A stretch of 64,000 nt of DNA from the NCBI GenBank assembly GCA_947496175.1, contig CANMBU010000002.1, positions 124,001 to 188,000 of the forward strand, given 5' to 3'. This DNA is from an uncultured Roseovarius sp. (GTDB taxonomy: Bacteria > Pseudomonadota > Alphaproteobacteria > Rhodobacterales > Rhodobacteraceae). This document shows positions 53,145-61,459 of this stretch, one piece after another; the first letter of the stretch is position 1; each line of letters opens with the position of its first letter. The translations under genes were made by a program, and so were the position numbers. Under the pieces are notes generated by a model. The model was not told the DNA's origin. It worked only from the letters and a program-made list of their open reading frames with translations, and made no database searches.

Positions 53145-54515
53145 CTATTCCGCTGCGTGGCTCACCGACTTATTGGGTATCAATGGCTGCGTTTCGGTGT
53201 CGACTGCAAGCCGGTTCAATTCAATAGTGAACGTGGTCCCGACACCTACCTCACTTGTGTAGTCAATCGTTCCACCATGGGCTTCCAGGATCTTTTTGGA
53301 GATGCTCATGCCAAGGCCAGTGCCGCCATGGTCGCGTTTGTCGGGGCAGGCAACTTGCTGAAAAGGGGCGAAGACGATGTTCTTGGAGTTTTCCGGAATG
53401 CCAATACCGCTGTCCCGGATGAGAACTTTCGCTTTGGTCTCCGATGTCTCGATGCGCACATCTACCACGCCACCGTCGGACGAGAACTTGATCGCATTTG
53501 ACAAAACATTGGACATCACCTGCATCAGCCGGCGCGCATCGCCTTCCACGGTCACTGCAGGTCCAGCCGTGTCTGCTCTGATAGAAATATCCCGATCGTC
53601 CCCGAGGGGGCTATGTTCTGCCACGGCGGTGCGCACGAATTGACCAAGTTCGATCTGCGAAAGGTCCAGAGACACTTCTCCGGATTTCAAAGCCTGGAAA
53701 TCCAGAAGGTCATTGATCAGCTCGGCCAGACGGTTCCCGCCCGCCTGCCCAAGCTTGGCAATCGACTTCAGCTCACCTGGAAGGCGGCCCAGTTTTTCGT
53801 TGTTCAGCAGATCAAGCGAGGCTTTGACGGATGTCAGCGGCGTCCGCAGCTCATGGCTTACAATCGCAATGAACTGCGATTGCACTTTATACGCATCTGT
53901 TACCCGGTCACGCTCGGTACGTAGCTCTCGAAGATGCTTTAGACGTGTCATGTAGTTTTCGAGAAACTTTCGCGAGCATTCGATCAGGAAGTAGAGCACG
54001 AACAGGACAATACCAAGTTGCTTCCAAAGATCTGAGTCCAAGGGCGGACGAACGACCAAGATATCGTAAACAGGAATGAACACAAACGCGGCTGAAAACA
54101 CGCATAGCCGGATGATCAGAATTCTTGGGATCTGACAGGTGTTCATCGCCGAATAGAGCGCGGCGGCGAAAAGAAAGAACAAGGGCCCCATATGCAAGGA
54201 GGGACCTTCTGCGAGCGCCATCAGGACAATGTAGAGGACAATCGACGATGCACATAGCGCAGACGTGATGGAGAGCTTGTGCAGATACCGGACCGCGTCG
54301 CCCCTGTTCTTGCCGTCCCATTTCAGAACCCGTCTGGCGACGCTGTAATCCAGAAACTCGCATATCTGGCATAGGGCGTAGCAGATCAGAGCGGTGCGGA
54401 TATTGATGTAAAAAGCGGCAAGAAGAGTCGCACCGGCAAGAGTTGCCTGCCGCTGCCAAAACAGCTCAAGGCCCGATTGTGCAAAATCTTTCAATTGCCG
54501 CTTTATTTGAATCAT
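53145..54515 (-). CDS. Orphan membrane sensor histidine kinase
   Basis: A 456-residue two-component sensor. About five to six membrane segments fill residues 25-180, with no large periplasmic domain, so it may sense the membrane or an intramembrane signal. The HisKA H-box is FIAIVSHELRTPLTSV with His221. The HATPase has N-box MSNVLSNAIKFS, G1 RDSGIGIP, F-box VFAPFQQV and G2 GGTGLGMSISK. A coiled linker precedes the H-box. No response regulator is adjacent, so its partner is elsewhere. The start has no strong ribosome site. Confidence 0.92.
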   Translation of the reverse strand: MIQIKRQLKDFAQSGLELFWQRQATLAGATLLAAFYINIRTALICYALCQICEFLDYSVARRVLKWDGKNRGDAVRYLHKLSITSALCASSIVLYIVLMALAEGPSLHMGPLFFLFAAALYSAMNTCQIPRILIIRLCVFSAAFVFIPVYDILVVRPPLDSDLWKQLGIVLFVLYFLIECSRKFLENYMTRLKHLRELRTERDRVTDAYKVQSQFIAIVSHELRTPLTSVKASLDLLNNEKLGRLPGELKSIAKLGQAGGNRLAELINDLLDFQALKSGEVSLDLSQIELGQFVRTAVAEHSPLGDDRDISIRADTAGPAVTVEGDARRLMQVMSNVLSNAIKFSSDGGVVDVRIETSETKAKVLIRDSGIGIPENSKNIVFAPFQQVACPDKRDHGGTGLGMSISKKILEAHGGTIDYTSEVGVGTTFTIELNRLAVDTETQPLIPNKSVSHAAE

Positions 54516-54817
54516 CGCGAGTCTCGGGGGGCTGTTGGGGGGTCTGCGCCGATGGTTTGCAGGAAGATGTCCTCCTCAACTCCTGTTTTTGGCGTCGAGG
54601 GCGTGTGCGCCCTGTTTGCAAAGGTGACTTGGACGCACTGTCCTGTCTGGGTAACCTACCGTCGCAACGCGGTGCGACACGGGAATGAAGACCGCATTTC
54701 CGAGGCATCAATTTAGCAAAATCGGGGCAAAACGATGTTGCCCGCAGTTAACTGCCGGGCAAAAAAGAAGACCTTACCAAGTCGTTAAAGCGTTTCGTGC
54801 GCGGAGCATTTAGGGGG
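54516..54817. other. 302-nt gap without a gene
   Basis: This stretch lies upstream of the histidine kinase and downstream of the phosphatase gene. TGCCCGCAG and CTGCCGGGCA near 54739-54764 form an imperfect stem followed by AAAAAAG, but it is not a clear terminator in either direction. Small open frames on both strands have no ribosome site or recognisable sequence. It presumably holds the kinase promoter. Confidence 0.5.
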
Positions 54818-55303
54818 TCATACTCCCTCAAGCGCCCACGCCATTTGCTCATCTGTCTCCACCGCGCAGGACCGCACCGCGCGCAGCCGATTGAGCGCGT
54901 CATCCGCGGCATCTCCGGCCTCGATCATCAATCTGAGTGCGGCCATTCCGGAGCGTCCACATCCGCCAAAGCAATGGATCAGAACGCGACCGCCCCCCTG
55001 CAACGCTGACAAGGCCGTCTTGCTGGCCACGTGCCAGTCTTCGATCTGTTCCGGTGCAGGTATGCTCAGGTCCTCGACCGGGAAGTGAATCCAGCGTGTG
55101 CCGGAATCCTGGATATCCAGACCCATGTCGCCCAAACCATGACTGACCTGCTCCGAGGGTGTGGTCATCGTGATCACAAGCGCCGGTTTCCAATCCCTCA
55201 AATGGGCCAGATCATCGGTCCACTTTCCACTCCGTCCCGGCAAGGGTGCAATGCCCAGGATGCCACCAGCAACCGGAAGGGCATATATGACAAAGTCAGA
55301 CAC
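54818..55303 (-). CDS. Dual-specificity/tyrosine phosphatase-like protein
   Basis: A 161-residue cysteine phosphatase. The P-loop HCFGGCGRSGMAAL carries Cys111 and Arg117 in the HCxxGxxRS pattern, and FPVEDLSIP at 74-82 offers Asp78 as general acid. Its N-terminal region IAPLPGRSGKW and the later ITMTTPSE resemble the bacterial CDKN3-like family. The target, protein or small molecule, is unknown. The GTG at 55303 is chosen because GAG lies upstream and the longer frame overlaps the previous gene by about 150 nt. It starts 10 nt after the YpfJ-type metallopeptidase gene, in the same direction. Confidence 0.85.
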   Translation of the reverse strand: MSDFVIYALPVAGGILGIAPLPGRSGKWTDDLAHLRDWKPALVITMTTPSEQVSHGLGDMGLDIQDSGTRWIHFPVEDLSIPAPEQIEDWHVASKTALSALQGGGRVLIHCFGGCGRSGMAALRLMIEAGDAADDALNRLRAVRSCAVETDEQMAWALEGV

Positions 55304-55313
55304 TTGGTAGCAC

Positions 55314-56156
55314 TCAGAGCCGGTCAGTGGAAAACGTATCGCAGCTGCGCATGTCACCTGTCTGAAACCCCGTTGCAAACCAGCGCGAGCGTTGTTCAGA
55401 CGTGCCATGGGTGAACGTATGCGGCTGGGGCACGCGCCCGGCGCGCTTTTGTAGATGATCATCGCCAATCATCCGCGCGGCGTTGAGTGCCTCCTCCAGA
55501 TCACCGGGCTCCATCAGGCCCCCAACGGCCTTGGCCCAAATCCCGGAAAAGCAATCGGCTTGAAGCTCAAGCCGCACGGTCAGCGCATTGGCCTCGGTCT
55601 GGCCCGCCGCTTGCCGGGCACGGTTCACCTCAGGCAGGATGCCAAGCTCATTCTGCACATGATGCGCCACCTCATGGGCAATCACATAAGCGGCGGCAAA
55701 ATCGCCTGAGGCGCCCAGTTGCCGCGACATTGTCGTGAAAAACTCAGTGTCCAGATAAGCCTTGCGATCCGCAGGGCAATAGAATGGACCTGTTGCCCCA
55801 GATGCACCGCCGCATGGGCTTTGGGTGACACCCGAGTACAGCACCAGCACCGGCGGGGTATAGTCTCGCCCCACCTGAGAGGGAAAGATCTGCGACCAGA
55901 CGTCTTCTGTCGTCGCCAGAACTTGCGAGGTAAATTCAGCTGCCCGCTCTTCTTCAGCGCTTAGTTGACGTGGTTCAGAGCTTTCTTGCTGCAAGCCTCC
56001 GTTTTGCAATAGCGGAGTAACATCGACGCCCGCGAAATAGGCGACGGCCACAATCACCAACAACCCAACACCGCCGACACCAGCACCGCGTCGCGATCCA
56101 CCTGACCGTCTTCGATCTTCCACGTTGCGACTGCGTCTGATCCCTCTTAACCGCAT
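55314..56156 (-). CDS. YpfJ-type neutral zinc metallopeptidase family protein (PF04228)
   Basis: A 280-residue membrane-anchored putative metalloprotease. A basic N-terminus (RLRGIRRSRNVEDRRR) is followed by a membrane segment (GVGLLVIVAVAYFAG) and an extracytoplasmic domain. The zinc motif HEVAHHVQ has His161, Glu162 and His165; the third ligand may be Glu in LELQADCFSGIWA. PCGGASGATGPFYCPADRKAYLD with two Cys may form a disulfide. GAGGGGG lies 5 nt before the ATG. Despite the name, proteolytic activity is not well shown for this family. It is the first gene of the leftward pair with the phosphatase. Confidence 0.9.
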   Translation of the reverse strand: MRLRGIRRSRNVEDRRRSGGSRRGAGVGGVGLLVIVAVAYFAGVDVTPLLQNGGLQQESSEPRQLSAEEERAAEFTSQVLATTEDVWSQIFPSQVGRDYTPPVLVLYSGVTQSPCGGASGATGPFYCPADRKAYLDTEFFTTMSRQLGASGDFAAAYVIAHEVAHHVQNELGILPEVNRARQAAGQTEANALTVRLELQADCFSGIWAKAVGGLMEPGDLEEALNAARMIGDDHLQKRAGRVPQPHTFTHGTSEQRSRWFATGFQTGDMRSCDTFSTDRL

Positions 56157-56274
56157 GTGATCCCCCTCCGTTTCGCATCCGTACAGTTTTGCTGCTACGC
56201 GGACCAAAAGCAAGCTGGACGGCCCTCGGCTCAGCAACTACCTTTGGTCAGCGCGCGAATCCGACAAGGCTCTT

Positions 56275-58056
56275 ATGACCGAAACCCCCGACACCACCTA
56301 TCAGGTTCTGGCCCGGAAATACCGGCCCGAAACCTTTGCCGATCTGGTGGGGCAGGACGCCATGGTGCGCACGTTGCGCAATGCGTTTGAGGCCGACCGT
56401 ATCGCGCAGGCCTTTATCATGACCGGCATTCGCGGCACCGGTAAAACCACCACGGCGCGGATCATTGCCAAGGGGATGAACTGCATCGGGGCGGATGGGC
56501 AGGGTGGGCCGACGACGGATCCTTGTGGTCAGTGCGAACATTGCACCGCGATCATGGAAGGGCGTCATGTGGACGTGCTGGAAATGGACGCCGCGAGCCG
56601 GACGGGCGTGAACGACATCCGTGAAATCATCGACTCTGTGCATTACCGCGCGGCCTCGGCACGCTACAAGATTTACATCATCGACGAAGTGCATATGCTC
56701 TCAACCAGCGCCTTCAACGCGCTTCTGAAGACGCTAGAAGAGCCGCCGGCGCATGTGAAATTCATCTTTGCGACCACGGAAATCCGCAAGGTTCCTGTCA
56801 CGGTCCTGAGCCGCTGTCAGCGGTTTGATCTGCGCCGGATTGAGCCTGAGGTGATGATCGCACTTCTGCGTAAGATTGCTGATGCGGAAAAGGCGGAAAT
56901 TGCCGAAGACGCGCTGGCGTTGATCACCCGCGCTGCCGAAGGCTCTGCACGCGACGCCACCTCGCTTCTGGATCAGGCGATCAGCCATGGGGCGGGAGAG
57001 ACCACCGCTACCCAGGTGCGCGCCATGCTGGGTCTGGCCGACCGGGGCCGCGTTATGGATCTCTTTGATTTGATCATGAAAGGCGATGCGGCGGGTGCTT
57101 TGACGGAGCTTTCGGCGCAATATGCCGAAGGGGCCGATCCCATGGCCGTGCTGCGCGATCTGGCTGAGATCACCCATTGGGTCAGCGTGGTCAAGATCAC
57201 GCCTGAGGCTACCGAAGACCCCACGATCAGCCCTGATGAACGCACCCGTGGCGCGGCCATGGCCGAAGCTTTGCCGATGCGGGTGCTGACGCGGATGTGG
57301 CAGATGCTGCTCAAGGCGCTGGAGGAAGTGGCCAGCGCGCCCAATTCCATGATGGCCGCAGAGATGGCTGTCATTCGTCTCACGCATGTGGCCGATCTGC
57401 CCAGTCCCGAAGAGCTTGTGCGCAAACTGCGTGATGCCCCACCGACCGGCCCAGCGCCAGGCGGGCCAAACGGGGGCGGCCACGCGCGATCCTCTGCACC
57501 CGTGGCATCTGCATCAGCAAGCCCGGCAGCGGCATCACAGACCAATGCGCCCGTGAGTCAGGGGCAGGTGCAGCCTTCCGGAGCGACGACTGCGCTTGCC
57601 ACACTGTCTGAGACAGCATTGGCGCATTATCCCACTTTTGACCATGTGGTCGAGCTCATCCGCGCGCATCGTGATGTGAAGCTGCTGGTCGAGGTGGAAA
57701 CCTGCCTGCGCCTGGCCGCTTATCAGCCTGGGCGCATCGAATTTGTGCCCACGCAGGCCGCGCCGAATGACTTTGCCCAACGCCTCGGCGCGCGGCTGCA
57801 AAGCTGGACGGGCAACCGGTGGGCCGTCTCGGTCGTGAACGAAGGTGGGGCAGAGACCATCGCCGAACGCCGCGACGCCGCGCAAAACGAGTTGGAAGCT
57901 GAGGCGCGCCAGCACCCGCTGGTGCAGGCTGTGTTCGACGCCTTTCCTGAGGCGGAAATCAAATCTATCAAGACGCTCGAAGACATTGTTCAAGATGCAC
58001 AAGTTGATGCCTTGCCCGAAGTGGAAGACGAATGGGATCCTTTCGAAGAGGACTGA
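56275..58056 (+). CDS. dnaX: DNA polymerase III subunit gamma/tau
   Basis: A 593-residue clamp-loader ATPase. Walker A GIRGTGKT is at residues 51-58, the zinc Cys are in CIGADGQGG...DPCGQCEHC, and IIDEVHMLSTSAFNALLK carries Walker B, followed by the sensor ATTEIRKVP. A Pro/Ala/Ser-rich linker (about 395-440) and the tau domain IV-V come after. I saw no obvious A-rich frameshift site, so gamma may not be made. The ybaB-recR genes that often follow dnaX are absent; a small membrane-protein gene overlaps its end. Confidence 0.95.
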   Translation: MTETPDTTYQVLARKYRPETFADLVGQDAMVRTLRNAFEADRIAQAFIMTGIRGTGKTTTARIIAKGMNCIGADGQGGPTTDPCGQCEHCTAIMEGRHVDVLEMDAASRTGVNDIREIIDSVHYRAASARYKIYIIDEVHMLSTSAFNALLKTLEEPPAHVKFIFATTEIRKVPVTVLSRCQRFDLRRIEPEVMIALLRKIADAEKAEIAEDALALITRAAEGSARDATSLLDQAISHGAGETTATQVRAMLGLADRGRVMDLFDLIMKGDAAGALTELSAQYAEGADPMAVLRDLAEITHWVSVVKITPEATEDPTISPDERTRGAAMAEALPMRVLTRMWQMLLKALEEVASAPNSMMAAEMAVIRLTHVADLPSPEELVRKLRDAPPTGPAPGGPNGGGHARSSAPVASASASPAAASQTNAPVSQGQVQPSGATTALATLSETALAHYPTFDHVVELIRAHRDVKLLVEVETCLRLAAYQPGRIEFVPTQAAPNDFAQRLGARLQSWTGNRWAVSVVNEGGAETIAERRDAAQNELEAEARQHPLVQAVFDAFPEAEIKSIKTLEDIVQDAQVDALPEVEDEWDPFEED

Positions 58057-58448
58057 TCTTTTTTCTTGCGCTGACGTGCCTGCCACTGCCCGCCTTGGCA
58101 GAGGTCTGCGACAAGGTGCGGCCGGGCTGGGATGGCGCGCCTGTCAGCATCTGGCAGGAAACACTCTGGATTTTCGGCAGCCCCGCGGCGCTCTTTCTGC
58201 TCTTCTGCTCAGCCCTTGTGTGGCGGTTCAAAAACAGCTGGGGCGCGTTGGCGGTTTTTGTCGGGTGGAGTTTTCTTGTCGGCGCTTTTACCTTCTGGGA
58301 CCCCACCGGCGGGCAGCGTGCCCAAGCCACGGCTGAGGGCTGCATCGGATCACCGGCTCTCTTTGTCGCCGTTGTCTTGGTGATCTCCGTTGGGCTTTTG
58401 CTCTACACTGGCAAACCAGATGCCGAAGGCGAAAACGGAGCAAGCTAA
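58032..58448 (+). CDS. Hypothetical small membrane protein
   Basis: A 138-residue protein that I do not recognise. A signal peptide (RRGLIFFLALTCLPLPALAE) leads to a short loop with Cys (EVCDKVRPGWDG), and then three membrane segments: FGSPAALFLLFCSALVWRF, ALAVFVGWSFLVGAFTF and ALFVAVVLVISVGLLLYTG. A second Cys is in AEGCIGSPAL. The ATG lies inside the dnaX end, a 25-nt overlap, and the stop TAA overlaps the dioxygenase ATG by 1 nt, so expression is coupled on both sides. No function can be given. Confidence 0.75.
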   Translation: MGSFRRGLIFFLALTCLPLPALAEVCDKVRPGWDGAPVSIWQETLWIFGSPAALFLLFCSALVWRFKNSWGALAVFVGWSFLVGAFTFWDPTGGQRAQATAEGCIGSPALFVAVVLVISVGLLLYTGKPDAEGENGAS

Positions 58449-59320
58449 TGCGCACCAAACCCCTGCATCCCCGCTTCGGCCAGATCATTGACGACGTGGA
58501 CCTGCGCGAGGTCACAGCCACGCATCTATATCCCGAAATCCGCGATGCGTTTGAACGCCACTCGGCCTTGCTCTTTCCGGCGCAAGAGCTTGACGATGCG
58601 GCGCATACGCGTTTGGCTGAGCTCTTTGGTCCGCTGGAAAATCGCGAGGCGATGGCCGGTCACGATGCGGATTTCAAAGTTTCCGCCGTCTCCAATGAGA
58701 CCAAAGATGGTGTCGCCGACGCCAAAAGCCTTCATACGCTGGATTTGCAAGCCAACATGCTCTGGCACACGGACAGCACGTTCCTGCCCATCCCGGCGCT
58801 TATCAACATTCTGACAGCCCGCATTGTGCCTTCAAGCGGGGGTGAGACCGAACTGGCCTCCACCCGAGCCGCATGGGCGGACATGCCAGAAGACCTACGC
58901 GCGCCTTTGCAAAACGCCATCATCTGGCACAGGCTTTCGCATTCCCGCGCGAGGTTGTCGGCGGAACTGGCGCAACAGCCGAAAATGACCCGCTGGCCTG
59001 ACCGCCCCTGGCGCGCCATCTGGCCCAACCCTGTGACCGGCGAAGAGGCGCTTTACATCGCCTCGCATTCCTTTGCGATTGAGGGCATGGGCGGCGCGCA
59101 AGCGCAGGGCCTGATTGACAGTGCCATCGCCTTCTGCACGCAGGAGGAATACGTCTATACGCATAACTGGACCCCTGGCGATGTGCTCATCTGGGACGAG
59201 CGCGCGGTTCTGCATCGCGGCAGGCCATGGAATTACGAGGAACCGCGGACCTTGAAGAGCATTTGCTGTTCGGTGACAGAAGCGGATGGACTAAACAGCG
59301 TCCGAGTGCTGGCCAGTTAA
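58448..59320 (+). CDS. TauD/TfdA family 2-oxoglutarate-dependent dioxygenase
   Basis: A 290-residue Fe(II)/2-oxoglutarate oxygenase. The iron ligands are His107-x-Asp109 (LWHTDSTF) and His256 (VLHRGRPW), and Arg267 is placed for 2-oxoglutarate binding. The arrangement resembles TfdA (2,4-dichlorophenoxyacetate dioxygenase) more than TauD, but the physiological substrate is unknown. It shares one nucleotide with the small membrane-protein gene upstream. That connection is odd for a catabolic enzyme and its meaning is not clear. Confidence 0.9.
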   Translation: MRTKPLHPRFGQIIDDVDLREVTATHLYPEIRDAFERHSALLFPAQELDDAAHTRLAELFGPLENREAMAGHDADFKVSAVSNETKDGVADAKSLHTLDLQANMLWHTDSTFLPIPALINILTARIVPSSGGETELASTRAAWADMPEDLRAPLQNAIIWHRLSHSRARLSAELAQQPKMTRWPDRPWRAIWPNPVTGEEALYIASHSFAIEGMGGAQAQGLIDSAIAFCTQEEYVYTHNWTPGDVLIWDERAVLHRGRPWNYEEPRTLKSICCSVTEADGLNSVRVLAS

Positions 59321-59692
59321 AGCGCCGCAATCCATCGCGATGGGCCGGATGGGCGTGTCAAAGACACCTCCGCCCTGATGGTTTATCCCAGAGCGCAAAC
59401 CAGAAAGCCGGACGCGCCCTGCACGGTTGGTTTGTGTGAATACCGATCAATATCGCGTGAAGTTGCACCAAACCCCCAGAGTTCCCACGGAACAATGTGG
59501 CGGAGTTGTGGCAAATCTGTTATCATTACGACAATAATAAGTTTGCGCGCTCGAAGCGCAGACACGAGTGAGGTCAGGCAGGAGAGTCCCAGTTGTTCGC
59601 GCAACTGGCTGAACACACATGATAATTATGTCTAACTTTGTGTCAGGGATGTTTGTCCCGTTGCCCGGCTCGACTGATAAGGAGAGCGGGTT
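59321..59692. other. 372-nt gap without a gene
   Basis: The gap lies before the Hint-domain gene and should hold its promoter. A hairpin CCAGTTG / CAACTGG (59589-59608, loop TTCGCG) and a short GCGC stem near 59552 are visible. The middle is AT-rich (GTTATCATTACGACAATAATAAG, near 59519). Open frames of 77 and 85 codons on the two strands look spurious. Confidence 0.5.
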
Positions 59693-60757
59693 ATGAGCAG
59701 AGTATTCGGTGCCTTTAGAACAGATACCACACTGACAGCGGGTCAGGCTGCGTTTGGTGGTGTAGGAACCTCGTTTGAGATCTCCGCGTTCAGTACGATT
59801 GATATTGATCTTGGAGCCGACACTGACACGATCACAGGCGATTTGGCCACAAATGAAAGTCCGGATGATCCAACTCAGACCTTTTTGGGAGAAGCAATTG
59901 CTTGGGATTACAACTACATCGTAACGGATGGCACAAACACCTACACAATTGGCGTGTTCGATTACGACTTGAGCGGCAATACAGCCTTCGAGCTTGGCGG
60001 CGAACAGGGATTTTTCCTTGGTTTTATCGGAGACGTGCCACCACTCAATACTACGCTGACGATAACCGGCCTGGGAGATGGTGCCTTTGCCGACCCGACG
60101 GACGGGCTGCCGGTCTCAAGCTTTGTGCCTTGTTTTGCGGATGGCACTAAGTTGGTAACGCAAAACGGTGACAAATGTGTGGATGACCTTGTGCCAGGGG
60201 ATACGCTTTTGCGTTATGCGCCAAGCGATAATTCTCCGCAGTTTGCAACTATTCTACGCGTGTTCTGCCGCAAGCTGACGGCCTCTAAGATCACTGCAAA
60301 TCCCAAGCTGCGTCCGGTGCGGATTATGGCACACGCTCTGGGGGGTGGGTTGCCCAAACGTGATCTTCTCGTGTCACGCCAGCACCGCATGCTGGTGCGC
60401 TCAAAAATTGTCCAACGTATGTTTGGCGTAGACGAAGTTCTGGTGCCTGCGATTAAACTGACAGAGCTGCCCGGTATCTTTGTTGATGAAGAGATTGACC
60501 ACGTGTCCTACTACCATCTTCTGTTTGATCAACATGAGGTGATTTATGCAGAAGGCGCGCCGACCGAGAGCCTCTATACTGGGCCTGAAACCCTCAAATC
60601 GATCAGCTCCGAGGCGCGTGAGGAGATCTTGACGATTTTCCCCGAGTTGGCCAATCTGAAATACACGCCCGATCCTGCGCGTCACATACCGGCAGGAAAG
60701 CTTCAGAAGCAGCTTGTGGAGCGGCATTTGAAAAACAAAAAACCACTCTTTTGCTAA
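59693..60757 (+). CDS. Hint-domain-containing protein (Hedgehog/intein-like, Hint_2)
   Basis: A 354-residue protein. Residues 1-143 are acidic, Thr/Gly/Asp-rich and beta-like (GVGTSFEISAFSTIDIDLGAD), probably an extracellular module. The Hint domain starts at PCFADGTKLVT, with the nucleophile Cys147, and has VDDLVPGDTLL, LVSRQHRMLV (block B His) and IYAEGAPTESL. Such domains can cleave the peptide bond before the Cys. Roseobacters carry many of these, and they are often linked to type I secretion; no N-terminal signal peptide is seen, which fits. AAGGAG is 8 nt before the ATG. Confidence 0.9.
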   Translation: MSRVFGAFRTDTTLTAGQAAFGGVGTSFEISAFSTIDIDLGADTDTITGDLATNESPDDPTQTFLGEAIAWDYNYIVTDGTNTYTIGVFDYDLSGNTAFELGGEQGFFLGFIGDVPPLNTTLTITGLGDGAFADPTDGLPVSSFVPCFADGTKLVTQNGDKCVDDLVPGDTLLRYAPSDNSPQFATILRVFCRKLTASKITANPKLRPVRIMAHALGGGLPKRDLLVSRQHRMLVRSKIVQRMFGVDEVLVPAIKLTELPGIFVDEEIDHVSYYHLLFDQHEVIYAEGAPTESLYTGPETLKSISSEAREEILTIFPELANLKYTPDPARHIPAGKLQKQLVERHLKNKKPLFC

Positions 60758-60758
60758 A

Positions 60759-60800
60759 GCGCTTCGTCTTCAACTTGAGACATCGCTTGAGGTGAAGCGC
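60759..60800. repeat. Inverted repeat after the Hint gene, family copy 2
   Basis: GCGCTTC (60759-60765) pairs with GAAGCGC (60794-60800). The inner text GTCTTCAACTTGAGACATCG nearly equals that of 24956-24993. It begins 1 nt after the stop and probably terminates transcription. Confidence 0.7.
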
Positions 60801-60866
60801 CTTAACTCTTTCAGCACGCTCCCAAACCCCATTGCCTCTCACGCTGCCTCATCCTAACCTTGCGGC

Positions 60867-61205
60867 ATGACCGATACACCACAACGCCGCTGGCATGATA
60901 TGGGCGGGCAGGCTGCAGGGCCTGTTCCGATGGAGGGCCATGACTTTGCCCTTTGGGAGAAACGCATCGATGCGCTGATGGTTCTGTGTGGCGGCAAGGG
61001 GTTGTTTACCGTCGATGGCTTGCGACGTGCCCTTGAGGATATGGGCGAAGAGGCGTTTGAAAAATACAGCTATTACGAACGCTGGATTGCAGCTACCAAT
61101 CAGAACCTGATTGAGGCAGGCGTCTACACCCTAGAAGAACTCGGTCAGCGCATGGAAGAGATCGCCGCCCGCGGCCCGACCTATGGCGAGGCGCAAGGTG
61201 ACTAG
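60867..61205 (+). CDS. Nitrile hydratase beta subunit, N-terminal half (split; ScnB-like)
   Basis: A 112-residue protein matching the N-terminal helical half of nitrile hydratase beta: RRWHDMGGQAAGPVPMEGHDFALWEKRIDAL, then EKYSYYERWIAATNQNLIEAGVYTLEEL. The C-terminal SH3-like half is encoded by the next gene. Thiocyanate hydrolase has this split too, with the same gene order (beta, alpha, gamma). The true substrate, a nitrile, thiocyanate or something else, is not shown by the sequence. The ribosome site is weak. Its stop overlaps the next start. Confidence 0.87.
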   Translation: MTDTPQRRWHDMGGQAAGPVPMEGHDFALWEKRIDALMVLCGGKGLFTVDGLRRALEDMGEEAFEKYSYYERWIAATNQNLIEAGVYTLEELGQRMEEIAARGPTYGEAQGD

Positions 61206-61458
61206 GGTCCGTGTCAAATCCATGTTCCCCCCGGGACATGTGCGCGCACCCTTCTACGTGCGTGGCAAAACCGGAGAAGTCGAGCGCGAAATCGGCCCAT
61301 TTGGCAACCCTGAACAGCTCGCCTATGGGCTGAAAGCAGAAAAGAAAACGCTCTACCGCGTGCGCTTTTCCATGCAAGAGCTTTGGGGAGAGACCGCAGA
61401 AAACCCGACCGACACCGTCGATGTCGAGGTCTACGCTCATTGGCTGGAGGAGGTCTGA
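61198..61458 (+). CDS. Nitrile hydratase beta subunit, C-terminal half (split; ScnA-like)
   Basis: An 86-residue protein matching the C-terminal beta-barrel half of nitrile hydratase beta: RVRVKSMFPPGHVRAPFYVRGK, GEVEREIG and YRVRFSMQELWGE. Start choice is open: GTG at 61198 has GAGG 6 nt upstream and overlaps the previous stop by 8 nt; ATG at 61183 lacks a ribosome site and would add 5 residues. It is followed by the alpha subunit gene with a 1-nt gap. Neither half shows frameshift damage, so the split looks functional. Confidence 0.87.
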   Translation: MTRVRVKSMFPPGHVRAPFYVRGKTGEVEREIGPFGNPEQLAYGLKAEKKTLYRVRFSMQELWGETAENPTDTVDVEVYAHWLEEV

Positions 61459-61459
61459 T

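Noticed and set aside
54443-54711. Small open frames of about 80 codons on both strands
   Set aside because: No ribosome site, no motif, and unusual residue composition with many Cys and Arg; most likely spurious.
59378-59635. Open frames of 85 (plus) and 77 (minus) codons before the Hint gene
   Set aside because: They overlap each other, lack ribosome sites and have no recognisable sequence.
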